64,000 bases of DNA, from contig JAGVPB010000011.1 in the NCBI GenBank assembly GCA_020052415.1, positions 1 through 64,000 of the forward strand, in the 5' to 3' direction. This DNA is from Bacteroidales bacterium (lineage in GTDB: Bacteria; Bacteroidota; Bacteroidia; Bacteroidales; JAADJA01). The notes below the pieces were generated by a model. It did no database searches. It worked only from the letters and a program-made list of their open reading frames with translations, and was not told the origin of the DNA. A program made the position numbers and the translations under genes. Shown in pieces: positions 35,501 to 43,265 of the stretch (position 1 is its first letter; each line of letters starts with the position of its first letter).

Positions 35501-35725
35501 ATGCTGATAATAATTGCGATATTACTTTTTATTTATATAGTGACCATATTCATAAGGGTAATACGTACAAATTGGTTAAGAAAGCATCTGAAACCTGGGG
35601 ATTCCTGTATGGTTTATCAGGGTGAAATACGTATTAAGGCATTTGTTCTTAGTGTAAGTAACGAAATTGAAGTAAAGGTATTAAACAGGGTGATGCTCTT
35701 TCCACGCAAACTCATTTATGCCTGA
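35501..35725 (+). CDS. Small membrane protein of unknown function
   Basis: A 74-aa protein with one N-terminal transmembrane helix (residues ~2-19, LIIIAILLFIYIVTIFI) and a basic cytoplasmic part (RVIRTNWLRKHLKPGD), then a small beta-rich tail (CMVYQGEIRIKAFVLSV...VEVKVLNRVMLFPRKLIY) that may form an SH3-like barrel. I do not recognise a family. It lies between efp and yqgE on the opposite strand. Its size and lack of overlap with other frames support a real gene. Confidence 0.6.
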   Translation: MLIIIAILLFIYIVTIFIRVIRTNWLRKHLKPGDSCMVYQGEIRIKAFVLSVSNEIEVKVLNRVMLFPRKLIYA

Positions 35726-35760
35726 TCAGTTTAATATGCATGTAAATAAGAGTTTATTCG

Positions 35761-36351
35761 TTAATTAAGCCCGGGATCAGATGGAAAATTTGGCCAGTAT
35801 GAATAAACGCCACCTAATTTTCTGAGACTTTCTTTCCAAAGAACCTCAGGTACGGATTCCATCACCTGTTTTGCCTTAATATTAGCCACTAACCATGAAT
35901 TTCTTGCCAGTTCCCCTTCGAGTTGTTTTGAAATCCAGCCCGAATATCCCACAAAAAATTTAATTTCTTTAGGTTTAATTTTACCAATAACTATCATTTC
36001 TTTTATCAAATCAATATCTCCGCCCCAAAATAAACCTTCAGATATTTCCAAACTGTTTTCAATTTTTTCGCCAAGAGTGTGAATAAAATAAAGGCTGTCT
36101 GTTTTAACCGGGCCTCCCAGAAAAACTTTTGCCTCGAACTGAGGAAAGTCCTGTAAAACATCATTCAGTGGCAGATCAACCGGTTTGTTAAGTATAAGTC
36201 CGAATGATCCTTCTTCATTATGTTCAGCCAGCAGCACTACCGATCGTTTAAAATAATAATCAATCAGAAAGGGTTCTGAAATTAAAATTTTACCTTTAGT
36301 AGGTTTTAAGTTGTTGGTCTTTATCTTGAGAATGTCATTTATATCTGTCAT
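35761..36351 (-). CDS. YqgE/AlgH family protein
   Basis: A 196-aa cytoplasmic protein. The DUF179 signature is clear: GKILISEPFL near residue 19, FKRSVVLLAEHNEEGSFGLILNKP, VFLGGPVKTDSLYFIH and FFVGYSGWISKQLEGEL, then W. Length is normal. The family was linked to alginate regulation in Pseudomonas (AlgH), but its biochemical role is unknown. It is divergent from the murL-like gene. Confidence 0.95.
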   Translation of the reverse strand: MTDINDILKIKTNNLKPTKGKILISEPFLIDYYFKRSVVLLAEHNEEGSFGLILNKPVDLPLNDVLQDFPQFEAKVFLGGPVKTDSLYFIHTLGEKIENSLEISEGLFWGGDIDLIKEMIVIGKIKPKEIKFFVGYSGWISKQLEGELARNSWLVANIKAKQVMESVPEVLWKESLRKLGGVYSYWPNFPSDPGLN

Positions 36352-36439
36352 TGTCAGTAATTTTTTTGTTTTTTTGCATTAATTAAAACAATTAATAAAC
36401 GCAAAAAGTTAGTTACAAAAATAATACCATCGAAAAATC

Positions 36440-37807
36440 GTGGTTAAAAATAATCATTATAAATATTTACAATTACAAAAGGAGTTTAATTTTTTCTCCT
36501 TTGAAAGCTTTTCTGTTGATGAAAGTGCTGTTGACCTGACAATTACTTATGAGTTTAATCTGGCCGATAAATTCTTTTTTACTCCGTCTATTATTTTTAA
36601 GAAAGGAGATTTTTTTACAGACAAGCTATCCGCATCTGTAATTGAAAATTTTGCATTTCAAACCGGACTAATAGAGTTGATTAGTTATTGGAAGGCTGCT
36701 TGTACGCCAAAAATCATTATTAAACCATACCGGCTTAACCCTGAACAAGTCATCTGGTGGAAAAAACTTTGGTTTAACGGTTTGGGTGAATTTTATTACC
36801 TCAATAATATAATAACTGATAAGGAGAGTTTTGTTGATATTGTTTGTGATTCCAACAAAATTTTAAGTTCTTCCAAAATCGTCCTGAATGAAAGGAAAGT
36901 TCTGGTTCCCATTGGAGGCGGGAAAGATTCAGCAGTGACTCTTGAATTGCTTAAGGATCATTTTCGGTGTTTACCGGTGATCGTCAATCCGCGCCAGGCC
37001 AGCCTCGGTACTGCATTAACAGCTGGTTTCAAGAGGGGTGAAATTCTGGAAGTCCATCGCTCAATTCATCCTCAATTGCTTCGGCTTAACGAATCAGGAT
37101 TTTTGAACGGGCACACACCTTTTTCTGCTTTACTGGCTTTCATTAGCATTATGGCTGCTTATTTCACCGGAACAAAGTCAATTGCACTATCCAATGAGTC
37201 GAGTGCCAACGAACCTACCGATTCGGATTCCGGGATCAATCATCAATATTCCAAATCCTATGAATTTGAGAAGGATTTCAGGAATTATGTAAATAATTTT
37301 ATTTCTCCTGATATCAATTATTTTAGTTTTCTGCGACCGATAAACGAACTCACCATAGCACGGTTATTTTCGGGGTATCCAAAGTATTTTAGTGAGTTTA
37401 AGAGCTGTAATGCTGGTAGTAAAACCGACAGTTGGTGCGGCAAATGCCCAAAATGCCTGTTTACCTATATCATCCTTTCACCATTCATTGATCAGGAAAA
37501 ACTGATTGGAATATTTGGGCAGAATCTATTCGAAAAAAATGAACTAATACCCACTTTAAGAGATTTGACCGGCCTCAGCGATATTAAACCTTTCGATTGT
37601 GTCGGAACTTTAGATGAAGTTAATTTTTCCCTTTGCAGAACCATTGAAAAGTATGAAGGTACTTTACCAAATCTTCTTGAATATTATATTTCGTCATCAT
37701 TGTATAAAAAGTACAAGGATTCAAAGTGGGACCTGTTTAGCTATGATGCTTCTCACTTTCTGGGCGAAGATATGTTTGCAATTTTAAAAAATGCTACCGG
37801 TGAATAA
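36440..37807 (+). CDS. murL: Probable UDP-MurNAc-L-Ala-L-Glu epimerase (MurL)
   Basis: A 455-aa protein starting at GTG. It matches what I recall of the MurL family: an N-terminal FESF..D/LTITYEF segment, ISYWKAACTPKI and WWKKLWFNGLGEF; a PP-loop-like VPIGGGKDS at residues 159-164; IALSNESSAN.....NHQYSKSYEFEKDF; YFSFLRPINELTIARLF; and CxxCxxC-type WCGKCPKCLF with Cys323/333/336/339. MurL epimerises the Glu of UDP-MurNAc-L-Ala-L-Glu from L to D in an ATP-dependent reaction. It overlaps the following MurD-like gene by 17 bp, exactly the partner expected (MurD2 adds L-Glu). The assignment depends on memory of the family and the neighbour, not a search. Confidence 0.85.
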   Translation: MVKNNHYKYLQLQKEFNFFSFESFSVDESAVDLTITYEFNLADKFFFTPSIIFKKGDFFTDKLSASVIENFAFQTGLIELISYWKAACTPKIIIKPYRLNPEQVIWWKKLWFNGLGEFYYLNNIITDKESFVDIVCDSNKILSSSKIVLNERKVLVPIGGGKDSAVTLELLKDHFRCLPVIVNPRQASLGTALTAGFKRGEILEVHRSIHPQLLRLNESGFLNGHTPFSALLAFISIMAAYFTGTKSIALSNESSANEPTDSDSGINHQYSKSYEFEKDFRNYVNNFISPDINYFSFLRPINELTIARLFSGYPKYFSEFKSCNAGSKTDSWCGKCPKCLFTYIILSPFIDQEKLIGIFGQNLFEKNELIPTLRDLTGLSDIKPFDCVGTLDEVNFSLCRTIEKYEGTLPNLLEYYISSSLYKKYKDSKWDLFSYDASHFLGEDMFAILKNATGE

Positions 37808-39176
37808 TGCTATAACTGAATCGTTGACCGGAAAGAAAATTCTTATTCTCGGGTTTGGTAAAGAGGGAATATCAACTTACAATTTCATCATTAAGAGTAT
37901 TCCGGGTGTTATGATTACCATTGCCGATCAGGATGAAGAACTGCCCGGGAAAATAAATTTTAAAATTAATGATGATTGTAAAGTTATTCTCGGACAAAAT
38001 TATCTCGACAGTTTGGATGATTTTGATGTAATTATTAAATCTCCGGGAATTCCTTATGGATTGTTTAAAGATAAAACCGATCAAAAAAAGATCACTTCCC
38101 AAACCGAATTGTTTTTAAGAAGTTATGCAGATCGGACAATTGGTATAACCGGAACTAAAGGTAAAAGCACTACATCAAGCCTGATTAAGCACATTTTATC
38201 ATCTCATTTTAATCATGTAATGCTTGTCGGAAATATTGGCAAACCCCCCTTCGACCAGTTTGAACAGATAGGTCCCGAAACCATGATCGTTTTTGAGATA
38301 TCTTCCCATCAGCTGGAAAATATAAATGTATCGCCTTTTATTGCTGTTATTCTGAATATTTACCAGGAACATCTGGATCATTACGAAAATTATGGCAAAT
38401 ATCAGCTTGCTAAAATTAATATTACCAAATTTCAGACAGAAAGTAACTGGCTGGTATTAAATGCTGATGACGTATTACTCAACGATCTTTACAATACCAT
38501 GAACCTGAAAAGGAGATGCATTTCATTCTCACAGAATGAGATAATCGGTGATGGGTGCTATCTGAATAAAACCGGTAAAGTTTTTTGCAGTATTATGAAT
38601 AAAATTTCCGAATTCGATTTATCGGGACGCCAATACCTGCCAGGCGATCACAATCTGATGAACATTATGGCAGCAGTTTGCGTAAGTAAAATCCTCGATG
38701 TACCGGATGCCAAAATTTATCAGTCGGTGATTGAATTCAGGGGATTACCGCACCGAATGGAATATCTTGGTGAATTCCACGGGATACACTTCTATAACGA
38801 TTCGATTTCAACCATACCACAGGCTACAATCCAGGCAATAAAAAGTCTGAAAAATGTTGATACTTTGATCCTGGGTGGAAAAGACAGGGGAATTGATTAT
38901 AGTCCTCTGATTGATTTTTTGCCTGTTTCCGGTGTTAAGAATATAATATTTATTGGCAAGGCCGGGAGACGGGTTTATGAAGGGGCTATCATTAAAAAGC
39001 GGGCAGATCAATTATTCTATATCATCACAGAATTTAACGAAATCCGGAGCATTGTTAAGAAACATACAAAACCAGGCACAATTTGCCTTTTATCTCCCGC
39101 TGCATCAAGTTACGATATGTTCAGAAATTTTGAAGAAAGGGGAGAGGTGTTTAAAAAAATAGCAGAAAATCTATAG
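37791..39176 (+). CDS. Mur ligase, probable UDP-MurNAc-L-alanine--L-glutamate ligase (MurD2-like)
   Basis: A 461-aa cytoplasmic Mur ligase. The N-terminal Rossmann part (ILILGFGKEGISTY, DVIIKSPGIP) and the ATP loop GITGTKGKSTTSSLIKHIL (residues 118-136) are clear, followed by VGNIGKPPFD, FEISSHQLENI, LNIYQEHLDHYENYGKY (metal-binding His), the GLPHRMEYLGEFHGIHFYNDSI linker and ILGGKDRGIDYSPL. The loop reads GTKGKS rather than the GTNGKT/S usual in MurD, and the gene overlaps murL, so the MurD2 activity (adding L-Glu) is more likely than normal MurD. Whether the genome also has a standard murD and murI cannot be seen here. Confidence 0.85.
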   Translation: MLPVNNAITESLTGKKILILGFGKEGISTYNFIIKSIPGVMITIADQDEELPGKINFKINDDCKVILGQNYLDSLDDFDVIIKSPGIPYGLFKDKTDQKKITSQTELFLRSYADRTIGITGTKGKSTTSSLIKHILSSHFNHVMLVGNIGKPPFDQFEQIGPETMIVFEISSHQLENINVSPFIAVILNIYQEHLDHYENYGKYQLAKINITKFQTESNWLVLNADDVLLNDLYNTMNLKRRCISFSQNEIIGDGCYLNKTGKVFCSIMNKISEFDLSGRQYLPGDHNLMNIMAAVCVSKILDVPDAKIYQSVIEFRGLPHRMEYLGEFHGIHFYNDSISTIPQATIQAIKSLKNVDTLILGGKDRGIDYSPLIDFLPVSGVKNIIFIGKAGRRVYEGAIIKKRADQLFYIITEFNEIRSIVKKHTKPGTICLLSPAASSYDMFRNFEERGEVFKKIAENL

Positions 39177-39226
39177 TTTTCTGCCATTCATTTCCTCGTG
39201 AATTTCAAATTACCTGCGGTTGTCAA

Positions 39227-39526
39227 TCAATTGGTATCTTCCTGAGTTTTTTCTTTCGTTTCAACAGATTTGACCGTGGTTTTACCGGTTGATTTTTTTT
39301 TAGGCGTTGTCTTTACTTCTTCTGAAGTTACCTCTCTCACTTTTTTTGCTGCCGGTTTCTTTTTCTCTTTTGGTGGTTCCGTCACCTCCGGTTTTTTTGC
39401 GGTAATTTTAACTTTTTCATCCTTTATTGAAGGATTGATACTGCCCCGGTTCTTTTTTGGCCTGCGAACACCATAGGTTCCAATTATGATTTTGCCTCGT
39501 CTTGTTTTTTTATCACCTTTTCCCAT
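39227..39526 (-). CDS. 30S ribosomal protein THX with long basic tail
   Basis: A 99-aa protein. The first ~35 residues (MGKGDKKTRRGKIIIGTYG, VRRPKKN) match the THX family, a small ribosomal protein of the 30S head that is common in Bacteroidota. THX itself is usually 25-50 aa. Here a ~65-residue tail of Lys, Glu, Pro and Thr (KEKKKPAAKK, TPKKKSTGKTT) is added; it is probably disordered and may contact RNA. The gene stands alone between the mur pair and the TrmH-like methylase. Confidence 0.88.
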   Translation of the reverse strand: MGKGDKKTRRGKIIIGTYGVRRPKKNRGSINPSIKDEKVKITAKKPEVTEPPKEKKKPAAKKVREVTSEEVKTTPKKKSTGKTTVKSVETKEKTQEDTN

Positions 39527-39565
39527 ACCTTTAAATATTTGTTATTATCAGATTTTTGGGTAAAA

Positions 39566-40255
39566 TTACATATTTTTCAAAAACCTCTTTTCAATTAGAT
39601 CAGACCTTTTTAAAACATTTTTTACCCAACATAGTTTAACATCGGTCATTTCATCCGCATCAAGCTTCCAAATTATCTCTGATGATCTGAGTTTTTCAGT
39701 TAAATAATGAAGGATAATTGCTACCGATACTGAAATATTAAAGCTTTCCGTAAAACCATACATCGGGATTTTGACGAATTCATCGGCATTTTGAATTGAA
39801 ATGTTGGATAAACCGCCCATTTCTGTTCCAAATAGCAAGGCTGTCTTTGAATCCAGATTTAATTCATTCAACAGCTTGTCATTTTTATGCGGGGTTGCCG
39901 CAACAATACGATATCCCTTATCTTTAAGAAAATTGATAGTACTTAATGCACTGTTCTCCCCTGAGTCGAATTTTTTTAAAGTTATCCATTTTGATGAACC
40001 AAGTGCAATATCCTGATTGACTTCAAATTTATTTCTGTTTTCGATGATATGCACATCCTGAATTCCAAAACAGTCACAGGTGCGCAGGACAGCGCTTATA
40101 TTGTGCGCTTGAAAAATATCCTCAACTACAACCGTGATATATCGCGTTCTGTAATTGATAATCGTTTCGAACAGATTTTTTTTATTCGGCGAAATAAAAC
40201 CAAGCAAATGATCAAGTAATTCCTTTTTCTGACTTTTTAAAAGCGCCTCCTCCAT
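39566..40255 (-). CDS. TrmH/SpoU family RNA 2'-O-methyltransferase
   Basis: A 229-aa SPOUT methyltransferase. The three knot motifs are visible: VVEDIFQAHNISAVLRTCDCFGI near residue 45, TALLFGTEMGGLS near residue 140 and ESFNISVSVAIILHYL near residue 166. The size and the C-terminal helix fit TrmH, which methylates G18 in the tRNA D-loop. I use ATG 40255; a TTG at 40279 lies inside a TACTTTTG promoter box and is unlikely to be the start. It is divergent from the TPR gene. Confidence 0.92.
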   Translation of the reverse strand: MEEALLKSQKKELLDHLLGFISPNKKNLFETIINYRTRYITVVVEDIFQAHNISAVLRTCDCFGIQDVHIIENRNKFEVNQDIALGSSKWITLKKFDSGENSALSTINFLKDKGYRIVAATPHKNDKLLNELNLDSKTALLFGTEMGGLSNISIQNADEFVKIPMYGFTESFNISVSVAIILHYLTEKLRSSEIIWKLDADEMTDVKLCWVKNVLKRSDLIEKRFLKNM

Positions 40256-40276
40256 AGTTATCGTAAATCCTGATAC

Positions 40277-40284
40277 CAAAAGTA
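40277..40284 (-). promoter_or_regulatory. Bacteroidota -7 promoter element
   Basis: On the minus strand this reads TACTTTTG, 22 bp before the ATG of the TrmH-like gene. Confidence 0.5.
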
Positions 40285-40339
40285 AATGTTTTTCACTTAG
40301 TCATTTTAACCGAATACTATTTTGTTTCGTAAAAAAATA

Positions 40340-40347
40340 TATCTTTG
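40340..40347 (+). promoter_or_regulatory. Bacteroidota -7 promoter element
   Basis: TATCTTTG matches TAnnTTTG, 21 bp before the ATG of the TPR gene. A TTTG at 40321 is the nearest upstream match but its spacing (15 bp) is short. Together with 40277-40284 it forms a divergent promoter pair. Confidence 0.5.
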
Positions 40348-40368
40348 CGCGCAAATTTTAGAACGATT

Positions 40369-41061
40369 ATGGTAAAAAAGAAAGACACAACCGAAGAACG
40401 GATAGAAGCGGTTGAGCATGCACTAAGTAAAACTGAGCAATTTATTGAATCAAACCAGAAGATCCTTACCTATGTCATTGGAGGAATAATCCTGGTGATT
40501 CTGCTTTTTTTCGGTTTTAAAAAATTTATCTCATCCCCAAGAGAAAAGACAGCCGAATCGGCAATGTTCAGGGCAGAGTATTATTTTGAAAAAGACTCTC
40601 TCGAACTGGCACTCAATGGTGACGGCGAAAATGATGGCTTTCTTAAAATTATTGATGATTATGGTTCAACCAAAGCCGGTAACCTTGCAAAATACTACGC
40701 AGGCGTTTGTTATCTGAACAAGGGTGAATATCAAAAAGCAATTGATTATTTGAAAAAATTCAGCGCAGATGATTTAATAGTACCGGGAATGGCATTGGGA
40801 GGTATTGGCGACGCTTACATGCAATTGAATCAAACCCAAAAAGCAATTGATTATTATCTGGAAGCCTCAGAAACAAATCCAAACGACTTTGTAGCCCCAT
40901 CCTTTATGATCAAGGCTGGTTGGGCGTATGAAGTACTCGGAAACTGGGCCAAAGCAAAAGAAGTTTACGAAAAGCTTAAGAAGGAATATCCTCAGTCGCG
41001 GGAAGCACGTGATATAGATAAATATATTGCAAGAGCAAAGGCCAATCTGAACGAGATATAA
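40369..41061 (+). CDS. Membrane-anchored TPR protein (YfgM-like)
   Basis: A 230-aa protein with a charged N-terminus (MVKKKDTTEERIEAVE), one transmembrane helix (residues ~36-57, ILTYVIGGIILVILLFFGF) and a periplasmic TPR region: AKYYAGVCYLNKGEYQKAIDYLKKF, IGDAYMQLNQTQKAIDYYLEA, KAGWAYEVLGNWAKAKEVYEKL. The arrangement matches YfgM/BamD-like TPR proteins, which help envelope protein folding. I use ATG 40369; an upstream TTG at 40345 lies in the promoter box. A terminator follows. Confidence 0.88.
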   Translation: MVKKKDTTEERIEAVEHALSKTEQFIESNQKILTYVIGGIILVILLFFGFKKFISSPREKTAESAMFRAEYYFEKDSLELALNGDGENDGFLKIIDDYGSTKAGNLAKYYAGVCYLNKGEYQKAIDYLKKFSADDLIVPGMALGGIGDAYMQLNQTQKAIDYYLEASETNPNDFVAPSFMIKAGWAYEVLGNWAKAKEVYEKLKKEYPQSREARDIDKYIARAKANLNEI

Positions 41062-41067
41062 AAATCG

Positions 41068-41095
41068 AACCTGTTCCCTCCGGACAGGTTTTTTT
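41068..41095 (+). terminator. Intrinsic terminator after the TPR gene
   Basis: A hairpin pairs AACCTGT (41068-41074) with ACAGGTT (41084-41090), followed by a run of T. It ends 14 bp before fmt. Confidence 0.75.
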
Positions 41096-41109
41096 ATCGC
41101 AGGCTGTAG

Positions 41110-42096
41110 ATGGATAAGAGCTTAAAAATAGCATTCATGGGTACACCGCAATTTGCAGTACCAAGCCTTGATCTGCTTGTGAAATCAGGTTATCCTATTG
41201 TTGCTGTTCTCACTTCCCCTGATAAACCTGCCGGCCGGGGTCGGATAATTTCCTCATCTCCCGTGAAGGATTATGCTCTGGAAAATAATCTCAATGTTTT
41301 ACAACCTGCAAATCTTAAGGATCCGGCATTCATTAAGATTCTTGAATCTTTTAATGCCGATCTTCAGGTTGTGGTTGCATTTCGAATGCTTCCTGATGTG
41401 ATTTGGAAAATGCCGCGTCTTGGAACTTTTAACCTCCATGCTTCTCTTTTACCGCAATACCGTGGTGCAGCACCCATCAACCGGGCGATAATAAATGGTG
41501 AAAGTGAAACCGGGGTCACTACTTTTTTTATTAATGAAAATATTGATACAGGAAGTATCATTTTTTCAGAAAGGATTAAAATAGAGGATACTGATACAGC
41601 CGGTTCGTTGCATGATCGCCTGATGTATGCCGGAGCTCAACTTGTATTAAAAACAGTTGAGACCATTGCCGGAGGACATGTGACAACTGTTTCCCAGGAC
41701 CAATTGATAAGTAAAACTTATGAGCTTAAAACTGCTCCTAAAATTTTTAAGGAGGACTGCAAAATTAACTGGCACAGCAAAACCCGTGATATTTATAATC
41801 TTATTCGCGGACTTAGCCCATATCCGGCAGCTTTTACGAAATTCCATTCGCTTTTCGGGGACTCATTGAATGTAAAAATTTATGAATCGAGCCTTACTGT
41901 TGATGCTGAAAAGGATTTGATTTCAAAAGATAATAATCCCGGAACTATTCATACTGATCAGAAGACCCTTCTGTACGTATCCTGTGCCGACGGGTTGATT
42001 TCGATCAAAGAGCTTCAGCTTGAAGGAAAGCGCAGAATGGATGTCAAAGAATTTCTAAGGGGCTTTAAATTGGATAAATACCGGCAAGCAGAATAA
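41110..42096 (+). CDS. fmt: Methionyl-tRNA formyltransferase
   Basis: A 328-aa cytoplasmic enzyme that formylates Met-tRNAi with 10-formyl-tetrahydrofolate. The N-terminal domain has IAFMGTPQFAVPSLDLL, LTSPDKPAGRGR and the catalytic segment LGTFNLHASLLPQYRGAAPINRAIINGE with Asn, His and later Asp (ENIDTGSIIF). The C-terminal domain (~210-315) has the conserved INWHSKTRDIYNLIRGLSPYPAAF tRNA-binding part. Length is normal (310-330 aa). It lies just after a terminator and has its own transcription start or uses readthrough. Confidence 0.97.
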   Translation: MDKSLKIAFMGTPQFAVPSLDLLVKSGYPIVAVLTSPDKPAGRGRIISSSPVKDYALENNLNVLQPANLKDPAFIKILESFNADLQVVVAFRMLPDVIWKMPRLGTFNLHASLLPQYRGAAPINRAIINGESETGVTTFFINENIDTGSIIFSERIKIEDTDTAGSLHDRLMYAGAQLVLKTVETIAGGHVTTVSQDQLISKTYELKTAPKIFKEDCKINWHSKTRDIYNLIRGLSPYPAAFTKFHSLFGDSLNVKIYESSLTVDAEKDLISKDNNPGTIHTDQKTLLYVSCADGLISIKELQLEGKRRMDVKEFLRGFKLDKYRQAE

Positions 42097-42232
42097 CCAT
42101 AATTTAAGATTTTTTTTACAATTCGAATATGGAGTAAGCTTTGAAAACCTCATGAACAAAGGTGTTTCAAGCCCAAGTTATTAACAAAATGGCCGAATTA
42201 TTAACAAAATCAAGGGTTTTAGAGAAATTAAC

Positions 42233-42262
42233 TTGCTTTTTGTCAGAAATAGCTTATATTTG
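42233..42262 (+). promoter_or_regulatory. Strong Bacteroidota promoter (TTG-N19-TATATTTG)
   Basis: TTG at 42233-42235 and TATATTTG at 42255-42262, spacing 19 bp, fit the Bacteroidota consensus. The -7 box ends 32 bp before the HU ATG. This is the cleanest two-element promoter I found in the window. Confidence 0.75.
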
Positions 42263-42294
42263 CCGCCATGTTAACCATTTAAAAATGATGTAAA

Positions 42295-42567
42295 ATGAAC
42301 AAAGCAGAATTGATTGACGCAATGGCAGCAGAAGCTAGTTTAACAAAAGCTGATGCTAAGAGAGCATTAGACGCATTTGTTGGTGCAACAACTAAAGCTC
42401 TGAAAAAAGGCGACAGAGTCGCTTTAGTAGGATTTGGCTCATTCTCAGTAGCAAAACGCGCTGCAAGAACAGGCAGGAATCCGCAAACCGGCAAGGAAAT
42501 TAAAATTGCCGCTAAAAAAGTTGTCAAATTTAAAGCTGGAAGCGAATTGGTTGGAACAGTTAAATAA
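42295..42567 (+). CDS. HU family DNA-binding protein
   Basis: A 90-aa nucleoid protein that bends DNA as a dimer. The family core is complete: [28 protein letters not shown], then [13 protein letters not shown], the arm [31 protein letters not shown]. Length is the usual 90 aa. It has its own promoter and a strong terminator, so it is a single-gene unit, as expected for an abundant protein. Confidence 0.97.
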   Translation: MNKAELIDAMAAEASLTKADAKRALDAFVGATTKALKKGDRVALVGFGSFSVAKRAARTGRNPQTGKEIKIAAKKVVKFKAGSELVGTVK

Positions 42568-42587
42568 ATCAGCGCTTTCAAAAAACA

Positions 42588-42617
42588 AAGGTCCGGTAAT
42601 TCACCGGGCCTTTTTTT
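42588..42617 (+). terminator. Strong intrinsic terminator after HU
   Basis: A 10-bp stem (AAGGTCCGGT, 42588-42597, with ACCGGGCCTT, 42603-42612; one G-T pair) with a 5-nt loop is followed by seven T. It overlaps the stop codon region of the convergent mpg gene. Confidence 0.9.
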
Positions 42618-43203
42618 ATGGATACATATTTGGCGACAACAAAAACCGGTATTGAAGCAAGGCATCCTCGTTTGCATAGGGTATCCCAATTCTGGGTCCA
42701 ACTTTTATATCATTGCTGTTGACGGTAATTCCTTTGTCTTCGATCCAAATCATTTCACCCGATAGGCTAATGCCTGAATGAGCAACACGTATCCCTAAAG
42801 CTTGTGAAACTTTCCCTGGTCCGTCGGTAAAACCTTTACCATTGTATTTCTTCCCTGTCCTTTTCTCCATGATGCTAATGCCCTCTGCCGGAATAATACC
42901 TCTTAATAATACAGCATGAGGAATATCCGGATTATTGGTAACAATATTGAACAGATGATGGACACCATAACACAGATATACATAAGCCACACCTCCTTTT
43001 GCAAACATCACCTCCGTCCGGGTTGTCCTTCGATTATTATAAGCATGGGAAGCCTGGTCTGTGATACCTTCATAAGCCTCCGTTTCTGAGATCATTCCTG
43101 CAGTGATCCTGTCTTCGAACCGGGTAAAAATGTATTTTCCAAGTAATTCTCTGGCAATCAAAGTGACTGAGGAACGGGTATAAAAGTCCTGGCCTAATTT
43201 CAT
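42616..43203 (-). CDS. mpg: 3-methyladenine DNA glycosylase (Mpg/AAG family)
   Basis: A 195-aa DNA repair enzyme that removes alkylated purines. Family motifs are GKYIFTRFEDRITAGMISETEAYEGITDQASHA (the catalytic Glu is in ETEAY), NRRTTRTEVMFAKGGVAYVYLCYGVHHLFNIV, HAVLLRGI and DGPGKVSQALGI. Length is normal (~200 aa). It is convergent with HU and its 3' end touches the HU terminator; it is divergent from the C10 peptidase gene. Confidence 0.95.
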   Translation of the reverse strand: MKLGQDFYTRSSVTLIARELLGKYIFTRFEDRITAGMISETEAYEGITDQASHAYNNRRTTRTEVMFAKGGVAYVYLCYGVHHLFNIVTNNPDIPHAVLLRGIIPAEGISIMEKRTGKKYNGKGFTDGPGKVSQALGIRVAHSGISLSGEMIWIEDKGITVNSNDIKVGPRIGIPYANEDALLQYRFLLSPNMYP

Positions 43204-43225
43204 GCTGCAATATTCAACTTTTAGC

Positions 43226-43233
43226 TACTTTTG
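43226..43233 (+). promoter_or_regulatory. Bacteroidota -7 promoter element
   Basis: TACTTTTG, 32 bp before the C10 peptidase ATG. On the opposite strand 43250-43257 reads TATTTTTG, 46 bp before the mpg start, so the 62-bp gap may carry two overlapping divergent promoters. Confidence 0.45.
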
Positions 43234-43265
43234 AATTTTATGTATTTGGCAAAAATAAGATAGAA

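Noticed and set aside
36440-37807. ATP-pyrophosphatase or queuosine/thiouridylase enzyme, from the GGGKDS PP-loop
   Set aside because: The flanking motifs and overlap with a Mur ligase fit MurL, which has the same loop.
42265-42294. Tiny leader peptide (ATG TTA ACC ATT TAA) before HU
   Set aside because: Four codons, no attenuator-like hairpins follow; probably chance.
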